Assembly: GCA_002337145.1 (NCBI GenBank)
Contig: DDFK01000004.1
Coordinates: 124,001 to 188,000 of the forward strand
Direction: 5' to 3'
Source: Chitinophagaceae bacterium UBA1930
Lineage (GTDB): Bacteria > Bacteroidota > Bacteroidia > Chitinophagales > Chitinophagaceae
Length of the DNA: 64,000 nucleotides
Shown here: piece by piece, positions 8,389 through 18,295 of the stretch
How the letters are laid out: every line of letters starts with the position of its first letter
Position numbering within the stretch: the stretch's first letter is position 1
The notes under the pieces: generated by a model
Seen by the model: only the letters and a program-made list of their open reading frames with translations
Told to the model about the DNA's origin: nothing
Databases searched by the model: none
Position numbers and translations under genes: made by a program

Positions 8389-10983
8389 ATGAAAAAAGTT
8401 CTATTGGTATGTAGTGTATTGTTTGTACTGTTTTCCCATGCACAAGTGGCAGGCGATTATAGAAGTGCCGGTACCGTATCGCTCACCAGTGCCACCAACT
8501 GGGAAACCTATGCTGCCGGTTCATGGTCCACAGCAGCCGTTGCCCCCAACACTGCAACACTGGTTTTGGGCAATACCATTACCATACTGGCCGCACATAC
8601 ATGGAACAATACCGCCAATGCCACGGTTGCCGAAGGTGTTACCTTACTGTTTCAAGGTACGGGTGGTACATTTTCTGCCAATACACTAACCATTAATGGA
8701 ACCTATATACATGCCAGTGCCACGGCACCCAGTTCTGTTTTCACAGCCATTAGTACCACAACAGGTTTGGGCGTAAACTCAACCATTGTGTACAGGGCTT
8801 CTGCAAGCTATGCCACACCAACAGCATCATTGGGAGGCAGGACCTACAATAACCTAACTTTTGATACAGACGGTACAACCGTTACCCAGCCTGCATTTGC
8901 CACGCCGGGCTTTACTGCAACATTAACGGTAAACGGTACATTGCTCATCGATACATGGAAGGCAGACTTCTACACATCGGGCAACACGACAGCCGTGAAC
9001 CTGAATGGCGATGTTACCTTAACAGGAACCAACAGTTACTTACGTGTAAGAACGGCCACCATTGCTACAGGCAAGACACTTACGATTAATGCAACGGATT
9101 CATTGGGCATCGGCAATGCATTTGCACTTACCGTAAATGGTTCACTGGTCAACAAAAGCACCAAGCCCATTGCTTTCAGTACGGGTGCCACCATGGTACT
9201 TGCCGGTACCTACCAGCACGATGCCAATGGCGGTTCCATGCCAAGCAGCACCAACTGCACGTACAATACAGGTTCCACCATATTGGTTACAGGTATTACC
9301 AATATCAGTAACATACCCGTGCTGCCTGCTGTTACTGGCAATGTGGTATGGAACTGCACGGCACAAACTGCATCCAACACGTTTGTAAATACAACCAGTA
9401 ATGCAACCACCGTAAATGGCAACCTTACGATACAGTCCACAGGTACCGCCAGTATTTATTTAGGCGGGGCAGCTACTGCAAGAACATTAACGGTGAATGG
9501 CAACCTTATTGTAAATGGCGGAAAGCTGGGTATCATAAAACCTGCAACAGGTGCCACGGGCAATCAGGCATGTACGGTGAATGGCGATGTAACCATTTCA
9601 AGTGGCGAACTCTATATTGCCGATGCACTAAGCGGGGCAACAGGTTATACAGGCAAAGGTTATTTAAACATAATAGGTAGCCTTAACCATACTGGCGGCA
9701 GCTTTGGTACAGGTAGCACAACCACTGCTGCAACAGCTGTACTGTCTTTTACAACAAACAATACAGACAAAACAATCAACACGGTGGGCATACTTGGTGG
9801 TACTGCTGTTATCATCGATAAAACAGCCACAGGCTTTGTAACATTGGCTTCCAGCTTGCAGCTACCTGCAACAGCTACCTTGAACTTTACAACAGGTAAA
9901 TTGGTTATTGCAGCTACTGCAACATTGGAAACCGCACCTGTTGCTATTAACGGTACATCTGCATCAAGCTATATTGTAACGGCTACAAGCGGTGCAAATA
10001 CAGGTACTTTAAAAATGAGCGGCATAACAACTGCTACCATTTTCCCGGTAGGTACATCAACAGCTTACCTGCCTGCAACACTTACACCGGTATCATCATC
10101 AGATTTTACGGTTGGTGTTTTTCAGGGAGCAACCAAAGAAGCAACACCCAATGGTACTGCTGTAACGGTTGCACAAAAAGCAACCATTGTAGATGCGGTA
10201 TGGCTTGTTAAACGCACATCAACCAACACAGACAACTGCACCGTTGCACTCAACTGGCCCGATGCCTTGGAAGGCACTGGCTTTGCTGCTTTGGGCAACA
10301 ATATTGGTGTATCGGGTTTCAATTTGTACTGGGGCGTATTTGGTGGCAGTGGCAACAATACCGCCAACACAGCAACTGGTACGTTCAGTACATTCACTGC
10401 TTTTAGTGTTGGGCAGATCGGTTCAACATTGCCTGTACGTTTTGCTGCGGTTACTGCTGTTTCAGCAGGCAACAAGATCAATGTTAGCTGGAAAGTGGAC
10501 AATGAAACAAACATTGAAAAATACATGGTAGAAAAATCTATAGACGGTAGTTCGTTCAATGAACTGTCATCTGTTGCTTCCAAGAACAACAGCACTGCAT
10601 CAACTTATACCTATACAGATAACAGTCCCTTTAACGGCAACAATTTCTACAGGATAAAATCCATCGATAAATCCGGCGAAACAAGGTACAGCTCAATCGT
10701 TAAAGTAAACACTGCTATAAAAGGTAAAAACGAGTTATTGGTTTACCCCAATCCCGTTACCAACAAAACATTGAACCTGCAACTGAATGGACTGGATGCA
10801 GGTGAATACACTTTATTGCTCATCAACAATGCAGGCCAACAGGTATTCGTAAAAGCATTGGGAACCATTGATGGTAACCAAACCATTTCATTACCGCTGC
10901 AACAAAGCATTGCAACAGGAACCTATCGTGTAATTGTAAAGAGCAACATGCAGCAATTACAGCAAACCATCATTATTCAATAA
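8389..10983 (+). CDS. Secreted beta-rich T9SS cargo protein
   Basis: An 864-residue exported protein. The start at 8389 gives a good signal peptide (MKKVLLVCSVLFVLFSHAQ). Residues about 22-650 are rich in Thr, Ala, Asn, Gly and Ser in short repeats of the type GNLTIQS, LTVNGTL and VNGDVTIS, the pattern of a parallel beta-helix or similar elongated fold. After this come an Fn3-like module (from about 677, LPVRFAAVTAV to YRIKSIDKSGE) and a T9SS type A sorting domain (last about 80 residues, from VYPNPVTN to QTIIIQ). No catalytic motif is visible. It shares its opening (AGDYRS.G..SLTSATNWE) with the protein at 14842 and with the tail of the pectinesterase at 47665. It sits 21 bases after module X. 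A surface adhesin, scaffold or weak lyase are all possible. Confidence 0.8.
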   Translation: MKKVLLVCSVLFVLFSHAQVAGDYRSAGTVSLTSATNWETYAAGSWSTAAVAPNTATLVLGNTITILAAHTWNNTANATVAEGVTLLFQGTGGTFSANTLTINGTYIHASATAPSSVFTAISTTTGLGVNSTIVYRASASYATPTASLGGRTYNNLTFDTDGTTVTQPAFATPGFTATLTVNGTLLIDTWKADFYTSGNTTAVNLNGDVTLTGTNSYLRVRTATIATGKTLTINATDSLGIGNAFALTVNGSLVNKSTKPIAFSTGATMVLAGTYQHDANGGSMPSSTNCTYNTGSTILVTGITNISNIPVLPAVTGNVVWNCTAQTASNTFVNTTSNATTVNGNLTIQSTGTASIYLGGAATARTLTVNGNLIVNGGKLGIIKPATGATGNQACTVNGDVTISSGELYIADALSGATGYTGKGYLNIIGSLNHTGGSFGTGSTTTAATAVLSFTTNNTDKTINTVGILGGTAVIIDKTATGFVTLASSLQLPATATLNFTTGKLVIAATATLETAPVAINGTSASSYIVTATSGANTGTLKMSGITTATIFPVGTSTAYLPATLTPVSSSDFTVGVFQGATKEATPNGTAVTVAQKATIVDAVWLVKRTSTNTDNCTVALNWPDALEGTGFAALGNNIGVSGFNLYWGVFGGSGNNTANTATGTFSTFTAFSVGQIGSTLPVRFAAVTAVSAGNKINVSWKVDNETNIEKYMVEKSIDGSSFNELSSVASKNNSTASTYTYTDNSPFNGNNFYRIKSIDKSGETRYSSIVKVNTAIKGKNELLVYPNPVTNKTLNLQLNGLDAGEYTLLLINNAGQQVFVKALGTIDGNQTISLPLQQSIATGTYRVIVKSNMQQLQQTIIIQ

Positions 10984-10997
10984 CTGATTTATACAAT

Positions 10998-12428
10998 ATG
11001 AAACTTTCAAAAATACAGTATGGCGTATGTAGCGTAGGGTTGCTTTTCCTATCACTTGCCACAATGGCACAAACGCAAGATGAGTACACGTTAAAAGTGG
11101 GTGCAAGTATTGTGAACAGTAAGGAAAAAACTTATGGCCCTTGGAAGGATTACCCTACCAGGAGCATGCAGACCTTGAACGGTTATACCCCCAATACAAA
11201 AACGCCATTGGACAACTATGGTGGAAGGGCAGATAAAAAATTCACTGCATCGGGTTTCTTTAAAGCAGTAAAGCAAAACAACCGTTGGTGGCTGGTTGAT
11301 CCCAATGGCAATGCATTCATCAATGTAGGGCTGGTAAATGTGGCACCTGCTGCATCGCAAAGGGAAAAAGAAGCTTCCAAGGAAAAGTACGGCGACAATG
11401 ATAACTGGGCCAACGAAACCCAGAAACTCATGCTGGACAATGGTTTCAACGCATTGGGTGCATGGAGCAACGTGGAATTGTTTAAGAACACATCGCAACA
11501 ACGTAAAAGGCCATTGGCGTATACCATCATCAAAAATTTCATGAGCGATTATGGCAAGCAACGCGGTGGTACTTACCAAGAATCTGGGCACATGGGTTAC
11601 CCCGACAGGACCATTTTTGTATTTGATCCAGAGTTTGAAAAATTCTGTGACCAATATGCCAAACAGTTGGAAGCAAACAAAGACGACAAGAATCTCTTTG
11701 GCTATTTCTCCGATAACGAACTGCCTTTTGAAAGACAGTCATTGGATAGGTACCTCGCAAAAAAAGATACCACCGATCCTGGCTGTGTTGCAGCAAAGCA
11801 ATGGTTAAAGCAACACAACATTCAGCCCAATGCCATCAACGATTCCATACGCAATGAGTTTTTAGGTTTGATGGGAGAGAAGTACTATTCAGTTGTTTCA
11901 AAAGCAATCAAGAAATACGACCCCAACCATTTGTACCTGGGCAGCCGTTTACATTCTTACGAACTGAAAGTGGAACCGTTCTTCAGGGCTATCGGCAAAT
12001 ACATCGATGTGGTTGCCATCAACTATTACAGGGTATGGACACCCGTTGCCAAAGACATGCAGAACTGGGAAGCATGGACAGGCAAGCCTTTCATCATTAC
12101 CGAATGGTACACCAAAGGCGAAGATTCAAAGATGACCAACTACTCAGGTGCAGGATGGTTGGTACATACACAAAACGACCGTGGCCTGTTTTACCAGAAC
12201 TTTTCATTGGCATTGCTTGAATCGGGTAGCTGCGTTGGCTTTCATTGGTTCAAGTACCAAGACAACGATCCCGAAAACAAGAACGTTGACCCATCCAATA
12301 CAGATGCCAATAAAGGTATCGTGAATACGGTGTACGAAGTGTACGAGCCATTGCTCAGCAAGATGAAAGAGATCAATACCAACGTCTATGCACTCATCGA
12401 TTTTTTTGATAAAAGGAACAATAAATAA
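10998..12428 (+). CDS. Clan GH-A glycoside hydrolase, agarase-like
   Basis: A 476-residue secreted enzyme (signal peptide to about residue 24, LATMAQ). The segment FFKAVKQNNRWWLVDPNGNA (residues 87-106) followed by a TIM-barrel region resembles GH50-type agarases and related clan GH-A enzymes. Two candidate catalytic glutamates are in the expected order: E241 in FSDNELPF (acid/base) and E369 in FIITEWYTK (nucleophile). The exact CAZy family cannot be fixed by eye, and agarose is an unlikely substrate between xylanases; a beta-linked side chain or a xylan-backbone oligomer is more plausible. No T9SS domain is present, so it is expected in the periplasm. It starts 14 bases after the preceding gene and ends 14 bases before the GH10 gene, indicating one transcript. 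Confidence 0.75.
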   Translation: MKLSKIQYGVCSVGLLFLSLATMAQTQDEYTLKVGASIVNSKEKTYGPWKDYPTRSMQTLNGYTPNTKTPLDNYGGRADKKFTASGFFKAVKQNNRWWLVDPNGNAFINVGLVNVAPAASQREKEASKEKYGDNDNWANETQKLMLDNGFNALGAWSNVELFKNTSQQRKRPLAYTIIKNFMSDYGKQRGGTYQESGHMGYPDRTIFVFDPEFEKFCDQYAKQLEANKDDKNLFGYFSDNELPFERQSLDRYLAKKDTTDPGCVAAKQWLKQHNIQPNAINDSIRNEFLGLMGEKYYSVVSKAIKKYDPNHLYLGSRLHSYELKVEPFFRAIGKYIDVVAINYYRVWTPVAKDMQNWEAWTGKPFIITEWYTKGEDSKMTNYSGAGWLVHTQNDRGLFYQNFSLALLESGSCVGFHWFKYQDNDPENKNVDPSNTDANKGIVNTVYEVYEPLLSKMKEINTNVYALIDFFDKRNNK

Positions 12429-12442
12429 GCTGCCGCTATAGT

Positions 12443-14815
12443 ATGAAAGCTATTCAATCAATAATATTCGTTACAAAGAAACTGGGTCTGTTTTTCTGCT
12501 GTGTATTGTTTGCTTTTGCAGCAAAGGCACAGGTGCCGGATACGGTGCTGCAGGGCTTTTCGCCCTTTCCCTTTGGTGCGGCCATCAGTGCCGGCATCTT
12601 AAAAACAAACAGCTCGTACAGGGCATTGGTGGCAAGGGAATACAATAGTGTTACACCAGAAAATGCCATGAAATTTGGTGTGGTGCATCCTGCACAAAAT
12701 ACCTATGCCTGGGCCGATGGCGATACCATTGTAGCTTTTGCACAACAGTACGGTAAACGTGTACATGGACATACTTTGGTATGGCACAACAATGTGCCGG
12801 ATTGGGTAACGAATTTTGTAGGCGATTCTGCTGCATGGGAAAATGTAATGAAGACGCATATACAAACCGTGGTAACGCATTTTAAAGGAAAAGTTACTTC
12901 ATGGGATGTGGTGAATGAAGCCGTAGCAGAAGATGGTACCATGCGTAGCACCATATGGTCGCAACATCTGGGCAGCAACTATATAGCAAGGGCCTTTCAA
13001 TATGCACACGATGCAGACCCGGATGCCTTATTGTTTTACAACGATTACAACCACGAAAGCAGCAGCAACAGTTTTGCAAAACTATATGCCATACAGAATT
13101 TGGTAAACGGGTTAATAGCAGCAGGTGTGCCCATTAATGGTGTAGGTATGCAGATGCATGTAAACAAGAACACCAACAATGCCAATATACAACGTGCGGT
13201 AGATTCTATGTTGAACACGGGTTTAAAGATCCATATCTCCGAACTGGATGTTGCCGTGAACCCCGAAAGCAACCAGAGCTTAACTTATAATACAACCGTT
13301 GCCAGCCAACAGTTTGGCAAGTTCAAGTTCTATGCAAGAATGGCCAAAGCCATTGCAGCAGGCAGGTTTTACGGCATCACCACATGGAACGTAACGGATG
13401 GCGATTCATGGATACCTACCAATTACAGCCGGCCCGATTTCCCTTTGCCCTTCAATAGCAGCTATCAAAAAAAATCATCTTACCAAGGGTTCAAAGACGG
13501 GTTTGTGCAGCAATGGAATGCAGCCGCAGCCAATGGCCAAAGCATTGCAGGCACCTATACTGACCTGGGCACCAACGGAACTGCCATTACCACCAATTTC
13601 TCCGGCACTGCCATGACGTACGACAACGACAACTCATCGGTACAGAACATCGGTTTCGATTTTATTTTTAACGGCACTACTTATTCGCAGTTTGTTTTAA
13701 ATACCAATGGCTATATCAAGTTGGGGGCAAGTGCACCATCATCTACTACCGTGTTCTATCCAAGCTACAATGCCAATACAGGAAGCGTAACAACTACTTC
13801 GGACATTGATTTGATCTATCCCTACAACCACGATTTGATGACGGGTACCGGAACACCCGAATACAGGGTGTACACAACCGGGGCAGTGGGTTCTAGGGTA
13901 TGCACCATACAGTTCAAGAACCTGGCCGATAAACTTGCACCAACACAATACACCAATATCGAGTTCCAGATAAAACTGTACGAAACAACCAACACCATTG
14001 ACTTTGTATATGGCACCTGGTTACCCAGTGGCAATACATCTACTTCTGTTACTGCTGCGGTTGGTATTAAAGGTGCAACCGTTGCAGAGTCGGTAAATGT
14101 TGCCAAAGGCTCAACCGTAACATGGAACACCAGCTTAAGCACGGCCAACAATTATTTTTTCAGGAATGGTGACTATCCATTGGCTGGTCCGCAATTCAAC
14201 TCTCGCAATGCATTCCTGCCAGATGCAGGTAGGACTTTCCGTTTTGCAGCATCTTCTATTTTACCCGTTACATTAAACAGTTTTACGGCAGTTGAAAAAA
14301 ACAGCAATGTATTGCTGCAATGGTCAACCACCAACGAGATCAACAGTAAGAGTTTTGAAGTGATGCGTTCGCTCAATGGAAAAGATTTTGCCACCATTGC
14401 CACCATCAATTCTAAAGGCGACAACAGCAATGCCATCAATCAATACAGCCTAACCGATTATGATGTGGCTGCACTGGATGTGATCTACTACCGTTTAAAA
14501 CAGAACGATAAAAATGGTGGCAGCAGTTACTCGGCCGTTATCAAAATAAAACGTAACAGCAAAGCATCATTGGCAGTAACGGTTGTAAATCCTGTGAAAG
14601 AAAAAGTGGATATGCAGTTACAGGTAGCAACGGCACAGTCCATCAACGTTACGTTAATGGACATGAACGGGCAGCTATTGCAAAGCAGGCAACTGAATGT
14701 ACAGGCAGGGTCAACCACTGTTTCATTGCCCATGCCATCAACTGCAGCGGGCATCTATCTATTGAAGGTTGCTTCGCCAACAGAAGAAAGGATCATTAAA
14801 CTAACCAAACTATAA
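12443..14815 (+). CDS. GH10 endo-1,4-beta-xylanase with module X and T9SS domain
   Basis: A 790-residue secreted xylanase that cuts the beta-1,4-xylan backbone. After the signal peptide (to about 30) the GH10 barrel spans about 33-355, with GHTLVWHNNVPDWV (109-122), the acid/base E159 in WDVVNEA and the nucleophile E267 in HISELD, all intact. Residues about 357-601 are module X, the domain also found alone at 7561 and in the second xylanase. An Fn3-like module (about 607-700, LPVTLNSFTAVEKN) and a T9SS type A sorting domain (about 715-790, ending ERIIKLTKL) follow, so the enzyme should be exported through T9SS and held at, or released from, the cell surface. The gene is 14 bases downstream of the GH-A gene. 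Confidence 0.95.
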   Translation: MKAIQSIIFVTKKLGLFFCCVLFAFAAKAQVPDTVLQGFSPFPFGAAISAGILKTNSSYRALVAREYNSVTPENAMKFGVVHPAQNTYAWADGDTIVAFAQQYGKRVHGHTLVWHNNVPDWVTNFVGDSAAWENVMKTHIQTVVTHFKGKVTSWDVVNEAVAEDGTMRSTIWSQHLGSNYIARAFQYAHDADPDALLFYNDYNHESSSNSFAKLYAIQNLVNGLIAAGVPINGVGMQMHVNKNTNNANIQRAVDSMLNTGLKIHISELDVAVNPESNQSLTYNTTVASQQFGKFKFYARMAKAIAAGRFYGITTWNVTDGDSWIPTNYSRPDFPLPFNSSYQKKSSYQGFKDGFVQQWNAAAANGQSIAGTYTDLGTNGTAITTNFSGTAMTYDNDNSSVQNIGFDFIFNGTTYSQFVLNTNGYIKLGASAPSSTTVFYPSYNANTGSVTTTSDIDLIYPYNHDLMTGTGTPEYRVYTTGAVGSRVCTIQFKNLADKLAPTQYTNIEFQIKLYETTNTIDFVYGTWLPSGNTSTSVTAAVGIKGATVAESVNVAKGSTVTWNTSLSTANNYFFRNGDYPLAGPQFNSRNAFLPDAGRTFRFAASSILPVTLNSFTAVEKNSNVLLQWSTTNEINSKSFEVMRSLNGKDFATIATINSKGDNSNAINQYSLTDYDVAALDVIYYRLKQNDKNGGSSYSAVIKIKRNSKASLAVTVVNPVKEKVDMQLQVATAQSINVTLMDMNGQLLQSRQLNVQAGSTTVSLPMPSTAAGIYLLKVASPTEERIIKLTKL

Positions 14816-14841
14816 CGATTGCCCAACCCAAAACGATTGCT

Positions 14842-17800
14842 ATGAAAAAAATAGTTTTACTTGTTTGCTTTTTATCGTGCCTGCTTCAACTGCATGCACA
14901 GCTAAGCGGCGACTACCAAAGCACCGGTGCCGTAACGCTTACATCGGCTACCAACTGGCAGGTGTACAATGGTACATCCTGGGTTACGGCAACCCTTGCA
15001 CCCAATGGCAATGTGGCCAGTGGCAATACCATTACCATCAAACCCACACATGCGTGGACAAACCTTTCTGCAGCAACCATACCGGTTGGTGTTACGTTGC
15101 TTTTTCAGGGTACCACAACAGCTACCACAGATTTTACTGCCAATACATTGGTGATTAATGGTACCTATATACACAACTCTCCACATGGTTCAACCGCTGG
15201 CGTTACCAGCCAGATGGCACATGTGTTTACAGCCGTAAATTCAAGTACAGGTTTGGGTGCAAACTCTACTATTGTTGCCCGTGGCTCTGCTTCGTTTACC
15301 AACCAGCCGCTGCCTTCGTTTGGTGGCAGGACATACAATAACCTCACTTTTGATATTGATGCTTTAAGCGGTTCCAATACCATCACGGCAACCAACTCGC
15401 CGGGCAGTCCGTGGACAATCAACGGTACATTGACCGTAACCGGTTGGGCCAATGCGAGCTTTAGCGGCAGTGCAAGTTTGGCAACGGTAAACGGCGACAT
15501 TGTTATCAATGCAGCAAGCAAATTAACGGTTGCCAACATGTTGCAGGCAAATGCGGCAAAAACAATCACCATCAACAGTGGCGGTACATTGGGCACAACA
15601 GCTACCTATACATTGACCGTTAACGGAACGCTTGACAATAAAAGCACCAATGCCATTGCCACATCTGGCTTAATGGTCATCAACAATATTTACAAGCACA
15701 ATGCAGATGCCAACACGATACCCAAAACGGGTGTTACCTATGCAACCAACTCAACCATACAGGTATTGGGCATTGTAAGCAATACCAGCGTGGTGCAGTT
15801 GCCAACAGCTTGCTACAATGTACTATGGAACTGCACAGGCCAATTGGCAGCGGCAACCAATACTTTTTTTAGTGGCACACCCACTACCATCAATGGAGAT
15901 TTTACGGTGCAGTCAACGGGTGCAGGTGCCATTTATATTGGTGGTGGTGCTACTTCCAGGACGTTGAATGTAGTAGGCAACTTAAACATTGCAACAGGTG
16001 CCAACTTCAAACTCATTACTTCTGCAACAGCAACGGTGAATCAAATATGTAATGTAACAGGCAATGTAAATATTACGGGCGGTAGTTTCTTATTGTCTGA
16101 TGTTACCACCGGTTCAACAGGTGTGGGCCAGCTCAACATAACAGGTAGCCTTAACCATACCGCGGGTACATTTGGTGTAAGCAGTACAGCGGTTGCCAAT
16201 AGCGGTCTGCTCACTTTTACAGGCAACAATACGGGTAAAACCATTGCTACAACTGGCTTTGCCAATGCATTGAATGTAGTCGTTGACAAAACTTCAACCG
16301 GCTTCGTATCACTGGCAAGCAATATGTCAATGGCACCAGGCAGCACATTGACTATTAGCAGCGGTTCATTAAAACTGAACGGTTTTGCTACTACATTAAG
16401 GTCCACTTCTGCGAGCAACAGTGCAAGGGTATATGTTAGCAGCGGTGCTGCGATCGATCAAAGCATAAGTGGTAGCAAGTTTACCGTTGAACAATTTATA
16501 CCCGGCGGCACAAGGGCTTACCGCTTCTTGGGCCATCCATTCAATGCGGCCATCAATTTAAGCGAACTGACAGATGATATTGATATTACAGGCAACGATG
16601 GCAATGCGGCAGTTGCGGGTACGGGCTTCTCGCCAACCGCAACCAACAATGCTTCTGCCTATTGGTACGATCCAACAACAGGCAATGGCAACACCAGTGC
16701 GGGTTGGGTTGCATTTACACGCAACGATGGTGTTGCTGCATCTATAGCCGCAGGTAGTACCAGCAATACCTGGAATGTTGGGCAAGGTATAAGGGTATTG
16801 GTGCGTGGACCAAAAGGCCAACCCAACATACTTACAGCAACACCTGCACCCAATGATGCAACCATCAACATGAGTGGTACCATAAACGATGGCAGCGATG
16901 TTACGGTGAACCTTACCAAAGGCACCAACTCGGGCTATAACCTTATCAGCAACCCATATTGTGCACCGTTGGATATGTACCAGTTCCGCACCGCAAACAG
17001 CAATGCCAATGCAAGTTCTGGTACCAACTTTTATATATGGGTGCCAACAGGTGGCGTAAATGGCAAAGGGCAATACATAGCAGGCGATATGACAGCCAGC
17101 GGCGAAACCTACCGTTACCTGCCTGCTTACAGCTCGTTCTTTGTAAATGTTGCAGCCAATACAACTGCCACGTTTAAAGAAGCACACAAGGCAATGGCCA
17201 CACAAAATGCTGCATACAATTTAAGAACCAGTACCACATCTGTATACGGCAACAATACCTTGCAATTGCAGTTGAGCAGGAACGGTGTTTTTGAAGACCG
17301 TTTATTGCTCTTCTTCAACAATGATAAAGCCAATGCGGCTTATGACGCAACAGATGCGTTGAAACTGGATAACAGCAACCTGAACTTTTATACCGTTTCG
17401 CAAGACGGCAAACATTTAGCAATTGACAGGAGGCCATTGGACAAGACCAAAGACGTATTGGTACCGCTAGGTTTTGTAACAAGCATGCAGGCAACTTACT
17501 CCATCGATGCAACAGACATGGATATAGAAACAGGTACGCTTGTTTTGTTGCATGACAAATTCCTGAATAAAGAAGTGCCGCTTATACAAGGCAGCAGCTA
17601 TGTGTTTGATGTAACGGCAGACAATGCATCGCAGGGCGAGAACAGGTTTGAGCTTGTTTTGAAAACGGTACCGCCAATAGCTGTAATGCCTGCTGTTACT
17701 GAATTTGAAGTAAGGTTGAGCCCTAACCCGGCAACAGATATATTGTCTATCTCATTCAACAACAAAGAAAAGGCAAACACCACTATCGCTATCGTAAATA

Positions 17801-17949
17801 CAATAGGGCAGGTAATGCAAACAATTGATGCAGGCAATGTACAGGCCGGCAAAATAAATGTGGATGTAAAAAAATGGACCAAAGGAAGTTACTATGTAAC
17901 GCTTACCAGCAACAACGAAAAGCTTACACAAAAATTACAGGTTCAATAA
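14842..17949 (+). CDS. Large secreted beta-rich T9SS cargo protein
   Basis: A 1035-residue exported protein with a signal peptide (MKKIVLLVCFLSCLLQLHAQ). The body is Asn/Thr/Gly/Ser-rich, with many short strand-like repeats (TLTVTGW, TINGDFTVQS, LNVVGNLNIA). A module near 555-600 with FTVEQFIPGG and YRFLGHPFNA, followed by LSELTDDIDITG, recurs almost word for word in the pectinesterase at 47665. It ends in a T9SS type A sorting domain (about 955-1035, RLSPNPATDILSISF to KLTQKLQVQ). It is a paralogue of the protein at 8389 but lacks the Fn3-like module. No enzymatic motif is seen. It is followed by a tiny PID-CTERM-like gene after 26 bases, the first of three such pairs here. A surface scaffold or adhesin role is inference only. 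Confidence 0.8.
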   Translation: MKKIVLLVCFLSCLLQLHAQLSGDYQSTGAVTLTSATNWQVYNGTSWVTATLAPNGNVASGNTITIKPTHAWTNLSAATIPVGVTLLFQGTTTATTDFTANTLVINGTYIHNSPHGSTAGVTSQMAHVFTAVNSSTGLGANSTIVARGSASFTNQPLPSFGGRTYNNLTFDIDALSGSNTITATNSPGSPWTINGTLTVTGWANASFSGSASLATVNGDIVINAASKLTVANMLQANAAKTITINSGGTLGTTATYTLTVNGTLDNKSTNAIATSGLMVINNIYKHNADANTIPKTGVTYATNSTIQVLGIVSNTSVVQLPTACYNVLWNCTGQLAAATNTFFSGTPTTINGDFTVQSTGAGAIYIGGGATSRTLNVVGNLNIATGANFKLITSATATVNQICNVTGNVNITGGSFLLSDVTTGSTGVGQLNITGSLNHTAGTFGVSSTAVANSGLLTFTGNNTGKTIATTGFANALNVVVDKTSTGFVSLASNMSMAPGSTLTISSGSLKLNGFATTLRSTSASNSARVYVSSGAAIDQSISGSKFTVEQFIPGGTRAYRFLGHPFNAAINLSELTDDIDITGNDGNAAVAGTGFSPTATNNASAYWYDPTTGNGNTSAGWVAFTRNDGVAASIAAGSTSNTWNVGQGIRVLVRGPKGQPNILTATPAPNDATINMSGTINDGSDVTVNLTKGTNSGYNLISNPYCAPLDMYQFRTANSNANASSGTNFYIWVPTGGVNGKGQYIAGDMTASGETYRYLPAYSSFFVNVAANTTATFKEAHKAMATQNAAYNLRTSTTSVYGNNTLQLQLSRNGVFEDRLLLFFNNDKANAAYDATDALKLDNSNLNFYTVSQDGKHLAIDRRPLDKTKDVLVPLGFVTSMQATYSIDATDMDIETGTLVLLHDKFLNKEVPLIQGSSYVFDVTADNASQGENRFELVLKTVPPIAVMPAVTEFEVRLSPNPATDILSISFNNKEKANTTIAIVNTIGQVMQTIDAGNVQAGKINVDVKKWTKGSYYVTLTSNNEKLTQKLQVQ

Positions 17950-17975
17950 TTGATTCAAACATTCAACAAACAAAC

Positions 17976-18176
17976 ATGAAACTCAAAATACAAACCATAA
18001 CAACCATTTGTTTGCTGCTTGCTTTTTTATTGCCAAGCCTGCTGCATGCCCAGCCAGGTTTTGGTGACGATACAGATGATGTGCCTATTGATGGCGGCTT
18101 GAGTTTATTGGTGGCAAGTGGTGTTGGTTATGGTATCAGGAAAATAAAAGAACGAAAGACCAAGAACAACATATAA
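17976..18176 (+). CDS. Tiny PID-CTERM-like sorting-signal protein
   Basis: A 66-residue protein made of little more than two targeting signals: an N-terminal signal peptide (residues about 1-25, ending LLHAQ), an acidic linker (PGFGDDTDD), and a C-terminal signal with the motif VPIDGG, a hydrophobic stretch (LSLLVASGVGYGI) and a basic tail (RKIKERKTKNN). This three-part layout is that of exosortase/archaeosortase-type sorting signals, and I recall the name PID-CTERM for this Bacteroidota version. The mature chain would be roughly ten to fifteen residues plus the signal. The start at 17976 is chosen because upstream in-frame sequence overlaps the preceding gene and would mask the signal peptide. 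Two relatives lie at 52907 and 54276, each likewise just behind a large T9SS protein. Confidence 0.8.
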   Translation: MKLKIQTITTICLLLAFLLPSLLHAQPGFGDDTDDVPIDGGLSLLVASGVGYGIRKIKERKTKNNI

Positions 18177-18295
18177 GGCAAACATCCCTGTATAAAGATG
18201 TTGAAATAACGATTAACGATTTGCTTGAACGTATCCTGTTCCGGAGATTAATGCAATAAAATCATTTTTTAACTGCAATAAAAACGGCTGGCTAT

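Noticed and set aside
8450..10700. Repeated Thr/Asn/Gly phrases as a CRISPR array or tandem DNA repeat
   Set aside because: The repeats are degenerate at DNA level and keep the reading frame, so they are protein strand repeats and not an array of identical repeats and spacers.
10984..10997. A fourth PID-CTERM-like gene after the T9SS protein at 8389
   Set aside because: Only 14 bases separate it from the GH-A gene, so no small gene fits; this T9SS protein is an exception to the pairing.
18181..18202. Terminator after the first PID-CTERM-like gene
   Set aside because: Six-base arms AACATC/GATGTT have no T-tract and a long loop, too weak to support.
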